A DNA stretch of 64,000 bases from Paraburkholderia podalyriae (lineage in GTDB: Bacteria; Pseudomonadota; Gammaproteobacteria; Burkholderiales; Burkholderiaceae). How positions within the stretch are numbered: position 1 is the first letter of the stretch; every line of letters begins with the position of its first letter. This document shows, in pieces, positions 54,697 through 63,947 of the stretch. Made by a program: the position numbers and the translations under genes. The stretch lies in assembly GCF_014397785.1 (NCBI RefSeq), contig NZ_VZQQ01000028.1, positions 1 through 64,000 of the forward strand, given 5' to 3'. The notes under the pieces are model-generated. The model ran no database searches. It saw nothing but the letters and a program-made list of their open reading frames with translations, and had not been told where the DNA came from.

Positions 54697-54842
54697 GATT
54701 GGCCTCGGAGAGTGCCGAAAAGATGATTTTAAGCGACTCTGCGGCGGAAGATCGCTCGCTTTTGTTCCCGTCAGAACTTGCGGCAAAGAGGAGAAGGCGA
54801 CGCAACGCGATGGCCAAAATACCAGCCTTCGCGTTCGTAGCA

Positions 54843-55022
54843 CTGCCCTACGCCTGCAAGGGCGGAGTGTGCTGCACATGCCGGGCGAAAGTGCTCGAAG
54901 GCGAAGTGAAGATGGAAAAGAACTACACGCTCGAACAACGCGAAATCGACGATGGCTTCGTGCTCACGTGCCAGTGTCATCCGATCTCGGATCGGGTGGT
55001 TGTGAGCTACGACGAACGGTAA
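54843..55022 (+). pseudogene. paaE: paaE remnant: C-terminal 2Fe-2S ferredoxin domain only
   Basis: Only the end of the reductase subunit of the phenylacetyl-CoA epoxidase is left: LPYACKGGVCCTCRAKVLEG carries three of the four cluster cysteines, and FVLTCQCHP the fourth, ending VVVSYDER. The FAD- and NAD-binding parts are missing, and the sequence upstream back to 54699 is unrelated. Genes paaA-D, expected before paaE, are absent. A frame runs through the stub from 54699, but without family similarity. Confidence 0.83.
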
Positions 55023-55059
55023 TCGAAGGACACCAACCCTTATCAAGCGGCGGCTCACG

Positions 55060-56748
55060 ATGAATCATTCTCTCTTTGATAAACACGAAAAGACGCTCGA
55101 CAGCGCACTGAACGCGATCAAGACACGCGGCTATTGGAGTCCCTTCGATGAGATGCCTAGCCCGCGTGCCTATGGCGAAACCGCCAGAGCCGACGGCGAA
55201 GCGGCATTCAAGTCACAACTCGAGCGGCCCTTCGAACTCCATCAACCCGGCAGCAGCGGCACCGTCGGCGAGGAGCGTTCGCCATTCGGCTTCGCACTGA
55301 ATATCGGCTATCCAAAAGTGGAACCGGATGCGTTGATCGCAGCGGCACAGAAAGCGCAGACACAATATCGTAAGGCCGGTCCGAAGGCGTGGGTCGGCGT
55401 CAGTCTGGAGATCGTCGCGCGACTGAATCAAGCGAGCTTCGAGATCGCGCACAGCGTCATGCATACCACCGGGCAGGCGTTCATGATGGCGTTCCAGGCC
55501 GGTGGCCCGCACGCGCAGGATCGCGCGCTCGAGGCGATCGTCTACGCGTGGGACGCGATGCGCGACATTCCCGAGACCGCGTACTGGGAAAAGCCACAAG
55601 GCAAGAATCCGCCGCTCGCCATGGAAAAGCGCTTCACCATCGTCCCGCGCGGCATCGGCCTCGTGATCGGCTGCTGCACGTTTCCCACCTGGAACAGCTA
55701 TCCCGGGATGTTCGCGGATCTCGCAACCGGCAACGCCGTCATCGTCAAGCCACATCCGGCCGCGATTCTGCCGCTCGCGATCACCGTTCGCATTGCGCGA
55801 CAAGTGCTGAAAGAGGCCGGCTTCGATCCGAACGTCGTGACCCTGCTTGCCACAGCCCCGAACGATGGCGCGCTTGTGCAGTCGCTGGCCACGCGTGACG
55901 AAATTCGCCTGATCGATTTCACCGGCTGCACCGCCAACGGCGACTGGCTCGAGACACATGCCCGCCAGGCACAGGTCTACACCGAGAAGGCGGGTGTCAA
56001 CCAGATCGTAATCGATTCGGCGGATGAACTGAAACCGGTGGTCCGCAACATCGCGTTCTCGCTTGCGCTGTACTCCGGTCAGATGTGCACGGCGCCGCAG
56101 AATATCTACGTGCCGCGTGACGGCATCAAGACGGCTGCAGGCACGATCTCATTCGACGCCGTCGCCCAGTCCATCGCTGAAGCTGTGCAAAAGCTGACCG
56201 CCGATCCGGCCAAGGCAGTCGAACTGACGGGCGCGATCCAGAACAACGGCGTGCTGGATCGGATCGAGCAGGTCGCCACGCTCGGCACACCGCTCCTTGA
56301 CAGCCAGAGCCTCGTGCATCCGGCGTTTCCGGACGCAAAGGTCAACACGCCCATTCTGCTGAAACTCGACGCCGACCGCGACGAAGCCACCTTCACGCAG
56401 GAATGGTTCGGCCCGATTGCGTTCGTGATCGCAACCGGCTCGACCGAGCATTCTCTTGAACTTGCCGGCCGCATCGCTCGCACGCGCGGTGCACTGACGC
56501 TGTCCGTCTACAGCACGGACGAGCAGGTGCTGGACGCGGCCGACGAGGCTGCGGCTTTTGGCGGTGTTGCGCTGTCGATCAATCTGACGGGCGGTGTCTT
56601 CGTGAATCAGTCGGCGGCGTTTTCTGACTTCCATGCCACAGGAGCAAATCCTGCAGCCAACGCGAGTCTTTCGGACGCCGCGTTCGTGGCCAACCGATTC
56701 CGCGTCGTGCAAAGCCGCCGCCATGTCCCGCAGCGCGAGCCGGCGTGA
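55060..56748 (+). CDS. paaN: PaaN, phenylacetate-pathway aldehyde dehydrogenase
   Basis: A 562-residue aldehyde dehydrogenase superfamily protein of the PaaN branch used in Burkholderia for oxidation of the ring-opened aldehyde intermediate. It has TFPTWNSYPGMFADLATGNA, the catalytic glutamate in YTEKAGVNQIVI, the nucleophile in YSGQMCTAPQNIYVP and a C-terminal NPAANASLSDAAFVANRFR. There is no MaoC hydratase domain as in enteric PaaZ. It begins the surviving paa run and follows the paaE stub by 37 bp. Confidence 0.9.
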   Translation: MNHSLFDKHEKTLDSALNAIKTRGYWSPFDEMPSPRAYGETARADGEAAFKSQLERPFELHQPGSSGTVGEERSPFGFALNIGYPKVEPDALIAAAQKAQTQYRKAGPKAWVGVSLEIVARLNQASFEIAHSVMHTTGQAFMMAFQAGGPHAQDRALEAIVYAWDAMRDIPETAYWEKPQGKNPPLAMEKRFTIVPRGIGLVIGCCTFPTWNSYPGMFADLATGNAVIVKPHPAAILPLAITVRIARQVLKEAGFDPNVVTLLATAPNDGALVQSLATRDEIRLIDFTGCTANGDWLETHARQAQVYTEKAGVNQIVIDSADELKPVVRNIAFSLALYSGQMCTAPQNIYVPRDGIKTAAGTISFDAVAQSIAEAVQKLTADPAKAVELTGAIQNNGVLDRIEQVATLGTPLLDSQSLVHPAFPDAKVNTPILLKLDADRDEATFTQEWFGPIAFVIATGSTEHSLELAGRIARTRGALTLSVYSTDEQVLDAADEAAAFGGVALSINLTGGVFVNQSAAFSDFHATGANPAANASLSDAAFVANRFRVVQSRRHVPQREPA

Positions 56749-56808
56749 GCCGCGCGCAGGCCGGCGCGAACCCGACCCATCACCATCAAATCAATTCAGA
56801 GGCAATCA

Positions 56809-58011
56809 ATGACTGAAGCTTTTATTTGCGACGCAATCCGCACGCCGTTCGGACGCTACGGCGGCGTTCTGAAGGACATTCGTGGCGACGATCTCGGCGC
56901 CGTTCCCATCCGCGCGTTGATGAGCCGCAACGCCTCGGTGGACTGGGGACAGGTAGCCGATGTCCTGTACGGCTGCGCCAATCAGGCGGGCGAAGACAAC
57001 CGCAATGTCGCGCGCATGTCGGCGCTCCTCGCGGGCTTACCTATCGACGTGCCCGGTTCCACCATCAACCGTCTCTGCGGCTCGGGCATGGATGCGGTCG
57101 GCAACGCGGCGCGCGCCATCCGCGCCGGCGACGGCGATTTTTATGTCGCCGGCGGCGTGGAAAGCATGACGCGCGCGCCGTTCGTGATGGGCAAATCGGC
57201 TACGGCGTTTGGCCGCCAGGCTGAAATCTTTGACACGACCATCGGCTGGCGCTTCATCAACAAGAAGATGCGCGAGCAGTACGGGGTCGACTCGATGCCG
57301 GAGACGGCGGAAAACGTGGCGATGGACTTCGGGATTGAACGCGATGCGCAGGATCGATTCGCGCTGCGCAGCCAGCAACGCGCCGCTCGCGCGCAGGCGG
57401 ACGGCACGCTAGCGCAGGAGATCACCGCCGTTCAGGTGCCACAAAAGAAGGGCGAGACGGTCGCCGTCGAACGCGACGAGCATCCGCGCGAAACCTCGCT
57501 CGAAACGCTGGCGAAACTCAAGGGCGTGGTACGTCCGGACGGATCGGTGACGGCAGGCAACGCTTCGGGCGTCAACGACGGCGCGTGCGCGTTGTTGATC
57601 GGCAGCGAAGAAGCAGCGCGCCGCAACGGGCTCACGCCGCGCGCCCGCATTCTCGGCATGGCGACCGCTGGCGTTGCGCCGCGCATCATGGGCATCGGAC
57701 CGGCTCCGGCCACGCAAAAACTCCTCGCGCGCCTCGGCATGACGCTCGACCAGTTCGATGTAATCGAACTCAACGAGGCATTTGCTTCGCAAGGGATTGC
57801 GGTGCTGCGGCAACTTCGGTTGGCGGAAGACGATCCGCGCGTGAACCCCAACGGTGGCGCAATTGCGCTTGGGCATCCGCTCGGCGCGTCGGGCGCCCGG
57901 CTCGTCACCACCGCGATGTACGAACTCGAACGCCGCAATGGCCGGTTCGCGCTCTGCACGATGTGCATCGGCGTCGGACAGGGAATTGCCATCGTGATCG
58001 AGCGAGTCTGA
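56809..58011 (+). CDS. paaJ: 3-Oxoadipyl-CoA/3-oxo-5,6-dehydrosuberyl-CoA thiolase
   Basis: A 400-residue thiolase. The nucleophile is in NRLCGSGMDAVGNAA, GHPLGASGARLVTTA gives the catalytic histidine and CTMCIGVGQG the second cysteine. It ends phenylacetate breakdown by cleaving 3-oxoadipyl-CoA to succinyl-CoA and acetyl-CoA. Unlike the thiolase-like protein at 16782, its catalytic residues are all present. It could also be called pcaF. Confidence 0.92.
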   Translation: MTEAFICDAIRTPFGRYGGVLKDIRGDDLGAVPIRALMSRNASVDWGQVADVLYGCANQAGEDNRNVARMSALLAGLPIDVPGSTINRLCGSGMDAVGNAARAIRAGDGDFYVAGGVESMTRAPFVMGKSATAFGRQAEIFDTTIGWRFINKKMREQYGVDSMPETAENVAMDFGIERDAQDRFALRSQQRAARAQADGTLAQEITAVQVPQKKGETVAVERDEHPRETSLETLAKLKGVVRPDGSVTAGNASGVNDGACALLIGSEEAARRNGLTPRARILGMATAGVAPRIMGIGPAPATQKLLARLGMTLDQFDVIELNEAFASQGIAVLRQLRLAEDDPRVNPNGGAIALGHPLGASGARLVTTAMYELERRNGRFALCTMCIGVGQGIAIVIERV

Positions 58012-58024
58012 GGGGAGCGAAAAC

Positions 58025-59578
58025 ATGAAAACCGCTCTGGATCAAGCGTGTGTGGTGGGCGTGATCGGCGCCGGCGCAATGGGGGCCGGCATCGCGCAGG
58101 TGGCGGCGACGGCAGGCCATCCGGTCGTGCTGTTCGATATCGACGCACAAGCCGTTGAGCGGGCGCTGACCGGCATCGCCGCCGCGCTCACGCGGCTGGC
58201 GGACAAAGGCCGTCTAAGCCCGGACGCGGCACAGGCCGCAATTGCGCGAATCCGCGCGGCCGTGGGTCTAGCCGATCTTCGCGACGCTGGCCTCGTGATC
58301 GAAGCCGTGGCCGAGCGGCTCGATATCAAGCAAAAGATTTTCGGCGATCTCGAAGGCATCGTGGGAGAGCAGTGCATTCTCGCCACCAACACCTCGTCCA
58401 TTTCGGTCACCGCGATCGGCGCTTCGTTGCGCAATCCGGCGCGGCTGGTCGGCATGCACTTCTTTAACCCCGCCCCGTTGATGGCGCTGGTGGAAGTGGT
58501 CAGCGGACTGGCGACCTCGGAGGAGGCGGCGCAGCGCGCCCATCTGACGGCTGCAGCCTGGGGCAAGACGCCAGTTCATGCGAAGTCGACCCCAGGTTTC
58601 ATTGTCAATCGCGTCGCGCGGCCGTTTTATGCGGAAGGCTTGCGTGTGCTGACCGAGCAGGCGGCCGATCCCGCTTCCATCGACACCGTGATGCGCGATG
58701 CGGGCCAGTTCCGCATGGGACCGTTCGAACTGATGGACCTGATCGGGCACGACGTCAACTTTGCTGTGACGGAGTCGGTGTTTCGCGCGTATTTCTACGA
58801 TCGCCGCTTCACGCCGTCGCTGATTCAGCAGGAACTGGTCAGCGCGGGCTTCCTCGGTCGCAAGACTGGCCGTGGCTTCTACGACTATGCAGCGCAGGCG
58901 GCCAAGCCAGCCGCGACGATCGAGGCCCCGGCGAGCGCGCCCCGGAAAATCAGGCTCGGCAAGCCGGAGAAGCCGTTCATGCCGTTACAGGAGAGACTGT
59001 CGCGTTCGGGGCTGGACGTTTCGACGGACGCTGACGACGACGTCGCCGGTCTCGTGGCGAAAATCGACGATGCGGTGCTGCTCCTCACCGATGGCCGCAC
59101 GGCGACGCGCCGCGCTTGCGACATCGGCCGTGACAATGTCGTGCTGGTCGATCTCGCGCTCGACTTCGCCACCACGAAGACGCTGGCGCTCACTCGCGCT
59201 CTGCAATGCAGCGACGCAGCGTATCTGGCGGTCGTGGGCGCGTTGCAGCGTAGCAGTTACGCGGTCGTGCCGGTTGCGGACACCGCGGGCATGGTGCTGA
59301 TGCGCACGGTCGCAATGCTCGTCAACGAAGCCGCGGACGCCGTGAATCAGGGCGTCTGCACGGCTTCGGATCTCGATCTGGCAATGAAGAAAGGCGTCAA
59401 CTATCCGCTCGGTCCGCTCGATTGGGCCGACAGCATGGGCGTCGAATTGTTTTACCGGGCGCTTGTGAACCTCGCGGGGCATTACGGCGAAGACCGTTAC
59501 CGCGTATCGCCACTGCTCGCGGCGCATCACTGGGCCGGCAAGCCGCTGCGCGGCGCCGCCGTTCCTGCCATCGCCTAA
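58025..59578 (+). CDS. paaH: PaaH, 3-hydroxyacyl-CoA dehydrogenase
   Basis: A 517-residue NAD-dependent 3-hydroxyacyl-CoA dehydrogenase. The dinucleotide fold starts VVGVIGAGAMGAGIAQV, with NTSSISVTAIG, LVGMHFFNPAPLM and TPGFIVNRVARPF; the C-terminus holds a second dehydrogenase-type repeat, as typical for PaaH. ATG 58025 follows GGGGAGCG. It is transcribed between paaJ and paaK. Confidence 0.92.
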   Translation: MKTALDQACVVGVIGAGAMGAGIAQVAATAGHPVVLFDIDAQAVERALTGIAAALTRLADKGRLSPDAAQAAIARIRAAVGLADLRDAGLVIEAVAERLDIKQKIFGDLEGIVGEQCILATNTSSISVTAIGASLRNPARLVGMHFFNPAPLMALVEVVSGLATSEEAAQRAHLTAAAWGKTPVHAKSTPGFIVNRVARPFYAEGLRVLTEQAADPASIDTVMRDAGQFRMGPFELMDLIGHDVNFAVTESVFRAYFYDRRFTPSLIQQELVSAGFLGRKTGRGFYDYAAQAAKPAATIEAPASAPRKIRLGKPEKPFMPLQERLSRSGLDVSTDADDDVAGLVAKIDDAVLLLTDGRTATRRACDIGRDNVVLVDLALDFATTKTLALTRALQCSDAAYLAVVGALQRSSYAVVPVADTAGMVLMRTVAMLVNEAADAVNQGVCTASDLDLAMKKGVNYPLGPLDWADSMGVELFYRALVNLAGHYGEDRYRVSPLLAAHHWAGKPLRGAAVPAIA

Positions 59579-59612
59579 CCCTATTCAGTCACGTCATTCT
59601 CAGGAGACAACC

Positions 59613-60938
59613 GTGGTCCAGCCAATTCCTCAACGGGGCGAACTCGAGCCCATCGAACTAGCCAGCCGCGACGAGCTTCAGGCGCTCCAACTGGAACGGC
59701 TCAAATGGTCGCTCAGGCATGCCTATGAGAACGTGCCGCACTATCGTCGCTCCTTTGACGCAGCCGGAGTCCACCCCGACGATCTGCGCCACCTGTCCGA
59801 CCTGGCGAAATTTCCGACCATGTCGAAGAAAGACCTGCGCGACAACTATCCGTTCGGACTTTTTGCGGTGCCGAAAGACCAGGTCGTCCGCGTCCACGCA
59901 TCAAGCGGCACGACCGGAAAGCCGACGGTCGTGGGCTATACCGCGAACGACATCGACACCTGGGCCAACGTCACGGCCCGTTCGATCCGTGCGGCCGGCG
60001 GTCGGCGCGGCGACACGCTGCATAACGCTTTTGGCTACGGCCTGTTCACTGGCGGCCTCGGTATCCATTACGGTGCGGAGCGACTCGGCTGCATGGTCGT
60101 GCCAATGTCCGGCGGCCAGACTGAGAAGCAGGTTCAATTGATCCGCGATTTCGAGCCGTCGATCATTCTCGTCACGCCTTCTTACATGCTCAACCTGATC
60201 GACGAAATGTCACGGCAGGGCATGAATCCGGCGGAGTCGTCACTGAAGCTCGGCATCTTCGGCGCGGAGCCGTGGACGCAGGGAATGCGCAACGAGATCG
60301 AGACGCGCGCTGGCATCCAGGCCATTGACATCTACGGTCTCTCGGAAATAATGGGCCCGGGCGTGGCGTGCGAGTGTATCGAAAGCAAGGATGGGCCGGT
60401 GATCTGGGAAGATCACTTTTATCCCGAGATCATCGATCCGATAACCGGTGAAGTGCTGCCCGACGGCAGTCACGGTGAACTGGTGTTCACGTCGCTCTCG
60501 AAGGAAGCCGTGCCGATGATCCGTTACAGAACACGCGACCTGACTTCGCTGCAGCCGCCGACATCGCGCTCGATGCGCAGGCTCGCAAAGATCACGGGAC
60601 GTTCGGACGACATGCTCATCATTCGCGGCGTCAATGTGTTTCCGAGCCAGATTGAGGAACTGATTCTCAGCATCTCCCGGCTTAGCGGGAACTACCAGTT
60701 GTGCATCACGCGCGACGGGCACATGGATTCGCTGTCCGTGTCGGTCGAGGCGCGGGCGGAGATTTGCGACTCGCTCGTCGATAGCGAGCGCGCCCAGCTT
60801 GCACGTGAGTTGCAGCATCGCGTGAAGACGATGGTGGGCGTATCCACGGCTGTGCGCGTGCTGAACGCCGGCGAGATAAAGACGACCGCCACCGGCAAGG
60901 CGCAACGCGTGCTCGACTTGCGGCACGTCAACGCATGA
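59613..60938 (+). CDS. paaK: Phenylacetate-CoA ligase
   Basis: A 441-residue adenylate-forming enzyme that makes phenylacetyl-CoA, the first step of the aerobic hybrid pathway. It has the P-loop SSGTTGKPTVVGYT, DIYGLSEIMGPGV, RTRDLTSL and the C-terminal KITGRSDDMLIIRGVNVFP. The start is GTG 59613 after GGAGAC. A perfect hairpin follows the stop. Confidence 0.94.
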   Translation: MVQPIPQRGELEPIELASRDELQALQLERLKWSLRHAYENVPHYRRSFDAAGVHPDDLRHLSDLAKFPTMSKKDLRDNYPFGLFAVPKDQVVRVHASSGTTGKPTVVGYTANDIDTWANVTARSIRAAGGRRGDTLHNAFGYGLFTGGLGIHYGAERLGCMVVPMSGGQTEKQVQLIRDFEPSIILVTPSYMLNLIDEMSRQGMNPAESSLKLGIFGAEPWTQGMRNEIETRAGIQAIDIYGLSEIMGPGVACECIESKDGPVIWEDHFYPEIIDPITGEVLPDGSHGELVFTSLSKEAVPMIRYRTRDLTSLQPPTSRSMRRLAKITGRSDDMLIIRGVNVFPSQIEELILSISRLSGNYQLCITRDGHMDSLSVSVEARAEICDSLVDSERAQLARELQHRVKTMVGVSTAVRVLNAGEIKTTATGKAQRVLDLRHVNA

Positions 60939-60945
60939 GGCCGAG

Positions 60946-60971
60946 GCCAGGCTCCGTTCGCGGAGCCTGGC
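60946..60971 (+). terminator. Strong hairpin after paaK
   Basis: GCCAGGCTCCG pairs with CGGAGCCTGGC around a TTCG loop (60946-60971), directly behind the paaK stop. Ends the paa transcript. Confidence 0.75.
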
Positions 60972-61096
60972 TGCGCATTGAATGCAGCGGCACTTCGCTG
61001 CGATCTGTTCAGGTTCCACGATGCAGCGTATAAACGCGCGGGCCGCACGGGGTGAGGTCTCGTGGACACCGTCTTTCCTGTGAAGGAGGAGGCGCC

Positions 61097-63721
61097 ATGA
61101 TCGATACCGCGGTATGTGTCTTTCTAAATGATGGAAATATCGTGCCTCAACCGTCCCGCCTCTCACGGCACGCATGCGTATTGGCGTTTTTCTTGGCCTT
61201 TGCTGCGCTTGCGCTCCCGCTGCTACCCTCCACTGCGCATGCGACCAGCACGGCGACACACCAGGTCGTGATCAAGCGCGATGAATACGGCGTGCCGCAG
61301 ATCTACGCGGACACCACGTACAAGCTCTTCTATGGCTACGGCTATGCGGTAGCGCAAGACCGCCTGTTCCAGATGGAGATGGCCAAACGCAGCACACAGG
61401 GCACGGTGGCCGGAGTGCTCGGCGAGAAATTCGAGAAGTTCGACGAGGCGACGCGCGGCAACTACTGGCCCGCGTCGATCGAACAGCAAATCGCTGCATT
61501 GCCGAAAAACGAGCGCGACATTCTCGACGGTTACGCGGATGGCATGAACGCCTGGATTGCGCAGGTGCGTGCCCACCTGGCCACGCTGATGCCCAGGCAG
61601 TTCAACGACTTCGGCTTCACGCCGTCGAACTGGAGCGCATTCGATGTGGCGATGGTATTCGTCGGCACAATGGCGAACCGCTTCTCCGACAGCACGAGCG
61701 AAGTGGACAACCTTGCGCTGCTCACGGCGTTGAAGGACAAGTACGGCGACGTACGCGGCATGGAACTGTTCAACCAGTTGAAATGGCTGGTGAATCCGGA
61801 TGCACGCACGACCATCGCCCCCGACGAACGCACCTATCCGGTCAAGCTGGGCGCACAGGTGGGCAGCGGCACGCTCGCCTATACGCTGCCTCGCTACGAT
61901 GGCCCGCCACCGATGGCCGAGCGCCTCGCGCGCGGTGCCGACGGCATGCTGCTCGCGCTCGATCCGGTTGCCAACCGCGACACGGTGCTGGCGCAGTATG
62001 CGGCGAGCGGCGCCAATGGTCTTGCCGGCTTTCCGACTACCAGCAACATGTGGATCATCGGCAAGCATCGTGCGCGCGGGGCGAAAGCGATCATGCTGAA
62101 CGGCCCGCAGTTCGGCTGGTTCAACCCGGCATACACCTATGGCGTCGGGTTGCATGGCGCAGGCTTCAATATCGTGGGCAATACGCCGTTTGCGTATCCG
62201 TGCATGCTGTTCGGCCACAACGGCCGGATCTCGTGGGGCTCGACGGCCGGCTTCGGTGACGATATCGACAATTTCGCCGAGCGCATCGATCCTGCTCGCG
62301 CCGATTTCTACTGGCACAACGGCGCATGGGTGCAGATGGAAAAGCGCACGGAGATCATTCACGTGAAGGATGCCGCGCCCGTGACGCTCGACGTCTACCG
62401 CACCGTGCACGGCATTGTGATGCAGCGCGACGACGCCACGCATACCGCGTATGCAAAAGCGCGCGCCTGGGACGGACTCGAAGTCCAGTCGCTGCTCGCG
62501 TGGACCCATCAGGCACAGGCGCACGACTGGAAAAGCTGGACCGACCAGGCCGCGCGCCAGGCACTGACGATCAACTGGTACTACGCCGACCGTGACGGCA
62601 ATATCGGCTACGCGCATACGGGCAAGTATCCGCGGCGTCGCGCGGGACACGATCCGCGCTTACCGGTGCCTGGAACCGGCGAATGGGACTGGCGCGGTCT
62701 GTTGCCGTTCTCGACCAATCCACAGATCTATAACCCGCGCAGCGGCTACATCGCGAACTGGAACAACTCGCCGGAGAAGGGCTATCCCGCATCGGACCTG
62801 TTCGCGTTCCTGTGGGGTCAGGCGGACCGCGTCGATGAAATCTCGCGGCGCATCGATGCGCACGCCACGCTGGATACCGACGACGTCTGGCAGATCCTCA
62901 AGGAAACGAGCCGCGCCGACCTGAACGTGCATCCGTTCCTGCCGTTCATCGAGCGCGCGACTGCAACGCTACCCAATGACGATCCGCGTCGCCGCCTGGC
63001 CGATTCGCTGGCGCACTGGGACGGCATCAACGACGATCCGAAAGACACTGGCAAATACGCGCAGCCCGGCTCGGCGATCATGAATGCGTGGCTCACGTCG
63101 ATGCTCGGTCGAACCGTCGTGAAGGCCGTTCCCGCACCGTTTGACAAGTGGTACACGGCAAGCGGTTATGAGACAACCCAAGACGGCCCGACCGGCTCGG
63201 TGAACTTGAGTGCGGGCAGCAAGATCCTGTACGAGGCGTTGCTCGGACCGCGCTCCGGGGTGCCGCAACGCGTCGACCTTTTCAACGGCGCGCAACCTGA
63301 CGACGTGATCCGCGCCGCGCTGGACGATGCATGGAAGTCGCTGTCCCAACGCTACGGCGACGACATCACTCAATGGAGAACGCCTGCTGTGACCCTGACG
63401 TTCCGCGCCAATAACTTCTTCGGCGTACCGCAGGCTGATGGGTCGGAGGCCATCCATGTTCCCGAATACCAGAATCGCGGAACGGAAAACGACCTGATTG
63501 TGTTCGGCAGCGAGGGAGCAGCAGGCAAGGTCCAGGCATCGGATGTGGTCGCGCCAGGCCAGAGCGGCTTCGTTGCACCGGACGGCACACGCTCGACGCA
63601 CTACGCAGACCAACTCGAGCTGTACACGGGCTTTGGCCGTAAGGCGCTATGGCTCGACGACGCCGATGTGGTGCAGCACACGCGGCAAGTGGAGAGGCTT
63701 GACGTGGCCGAACCAAAATAG
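61097..63721 (+). CDS. pac: Penicillin G acylase precursor (Ntn hydrolase)
   Basis: An 874-residue periplasmic precursor that would be cut into alpha and beta chains. Signal peptide with a hydrophobic core (FFLAFAALALPLLPS) and likely cleavage after AHA near residue 49. The beta-chain nucleophile is Ser316 in TTSNMWIIGK; Gln338 (NGPQFGW) and Asn556 (IANWNNSP) give the family's beta-Gln23 and beta-Asn241 in exact register, and STAGFGDD the beta-Ala69 region. The beta-chain motifs closely match the penicillin G acylase of Escherichia coli. ATG 61097 follows GGAGGAGG. Placed behind paaK after a hairpin, it probably releases phenylacetate from phenylacetylated amides in the periplasm. Confidence 0.95.
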   Translation: MIDTAVCVFLNDGNIVPQPSRLSRHACVLAFFLAFAALALPLLPSTAHATSTATHQVVIKRDEYGVPQIYADTTYKLFYGYGYAVAQDRLFQMEMAKRSTQGTVAGVLGEKFEKFDEATRGNYWPASIEQQIAALPKNERDILDGYADGMNAWIAQVRAHLATLMPRQFNDFGFTPSNWSAFDVAMVFVGTMANRFSDSTSEVDNLALLTALKDKYGDVRGMELFNQLKWLVNPDARTTIAPDERTYPVKLGAQVGSGTLAYTLPRYDGPPPMAERLARGADGMLLALDPVANRDTVLAQYAASGANGLAGFPTTSNMWIIGKHRARGAKAIMLNGPQFGWFNPAYTYGVGLHGAGFNIVGNTPFAYPCMLFGHNGRISWGSTAGFGDDIDNFAERIDPARADFYWHNGAWVQMEKRTEIIHVKDAAPVTLDVYRTVHGIVMQRDDATHTAYAKARAWDGLEVQSLLAWTHQAQAHDWKSWTDQAARQALTINWYYADRDGNIGYAHTGKYPRRRAGHDPRLPVPGTGEWDWRGLLPFSTNPQIYNPRSGYIANWNNSPEKGYPASDLFAFLWGQADRVDEISRRIDAHATLDTDDVWQILKETSRADLNVHPFLPFIERATATLPNDDPRRRLADSLAHWDGINDDPKDTGKYAQPGSAIMNAWLTSMLGRTVVKAVPAPFDKWYTASGYETTQDGPTGSVNLSAGSKILYEALLGPRSGVPQRVDLFNGAQPDDVIRAALDDAWKSLSQRYGDDITQWRTPAVTLTFRANNFFGVPQADGSEAIHVPEYQNRGTENDLIVFGSEGAAGKVQASDVVAPGQSGFVAPDGTRSTHYADQLELYTGFGRKALWLDDADVVQHTRQVERLDVAEPK

Positions 63722-63947
63722 TGAGGCAGACTGAGGAAGTCTATAGTCACCCCGTCGCGACCGGCAAGCTGGCCACGACCTTCCGATGTACAAACGGCAC
63801 GCGTTGGCTGAGGTATCTGTCGCGGCGGCATCCGGAGAATCGCGTCTTTCAGGGCTATTTTTATGTGTTCAATGCCCGCATATAGATTGGCCGAAAAAAA
63901 CGATTGTCCAAATGCGGGCCGCGATTCCCCGTTGCGGAAGCATTCCC
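63722..63947. other. Short gap at the right end
   Basis: About 226 bp without a supported gene, fairly A/T-rich toward 63870-63910; probably the leader of the next gene. Confidence 0.4.

Noticed and set aside
54699..55022. A complete small ferredoxin gene of 107 residues
   Set aside because: The first 48 residues have no ferredoxin character, and the end is plainly the C-terminus of PaaE, so a remnant is more likely than a functional short ferredoxin.
61223..62650. A 475-codon minus-strand open frame inside penicillin acylase
   Set aside because: Antisense to a gene with every catalytic residue in place; not protein-like.
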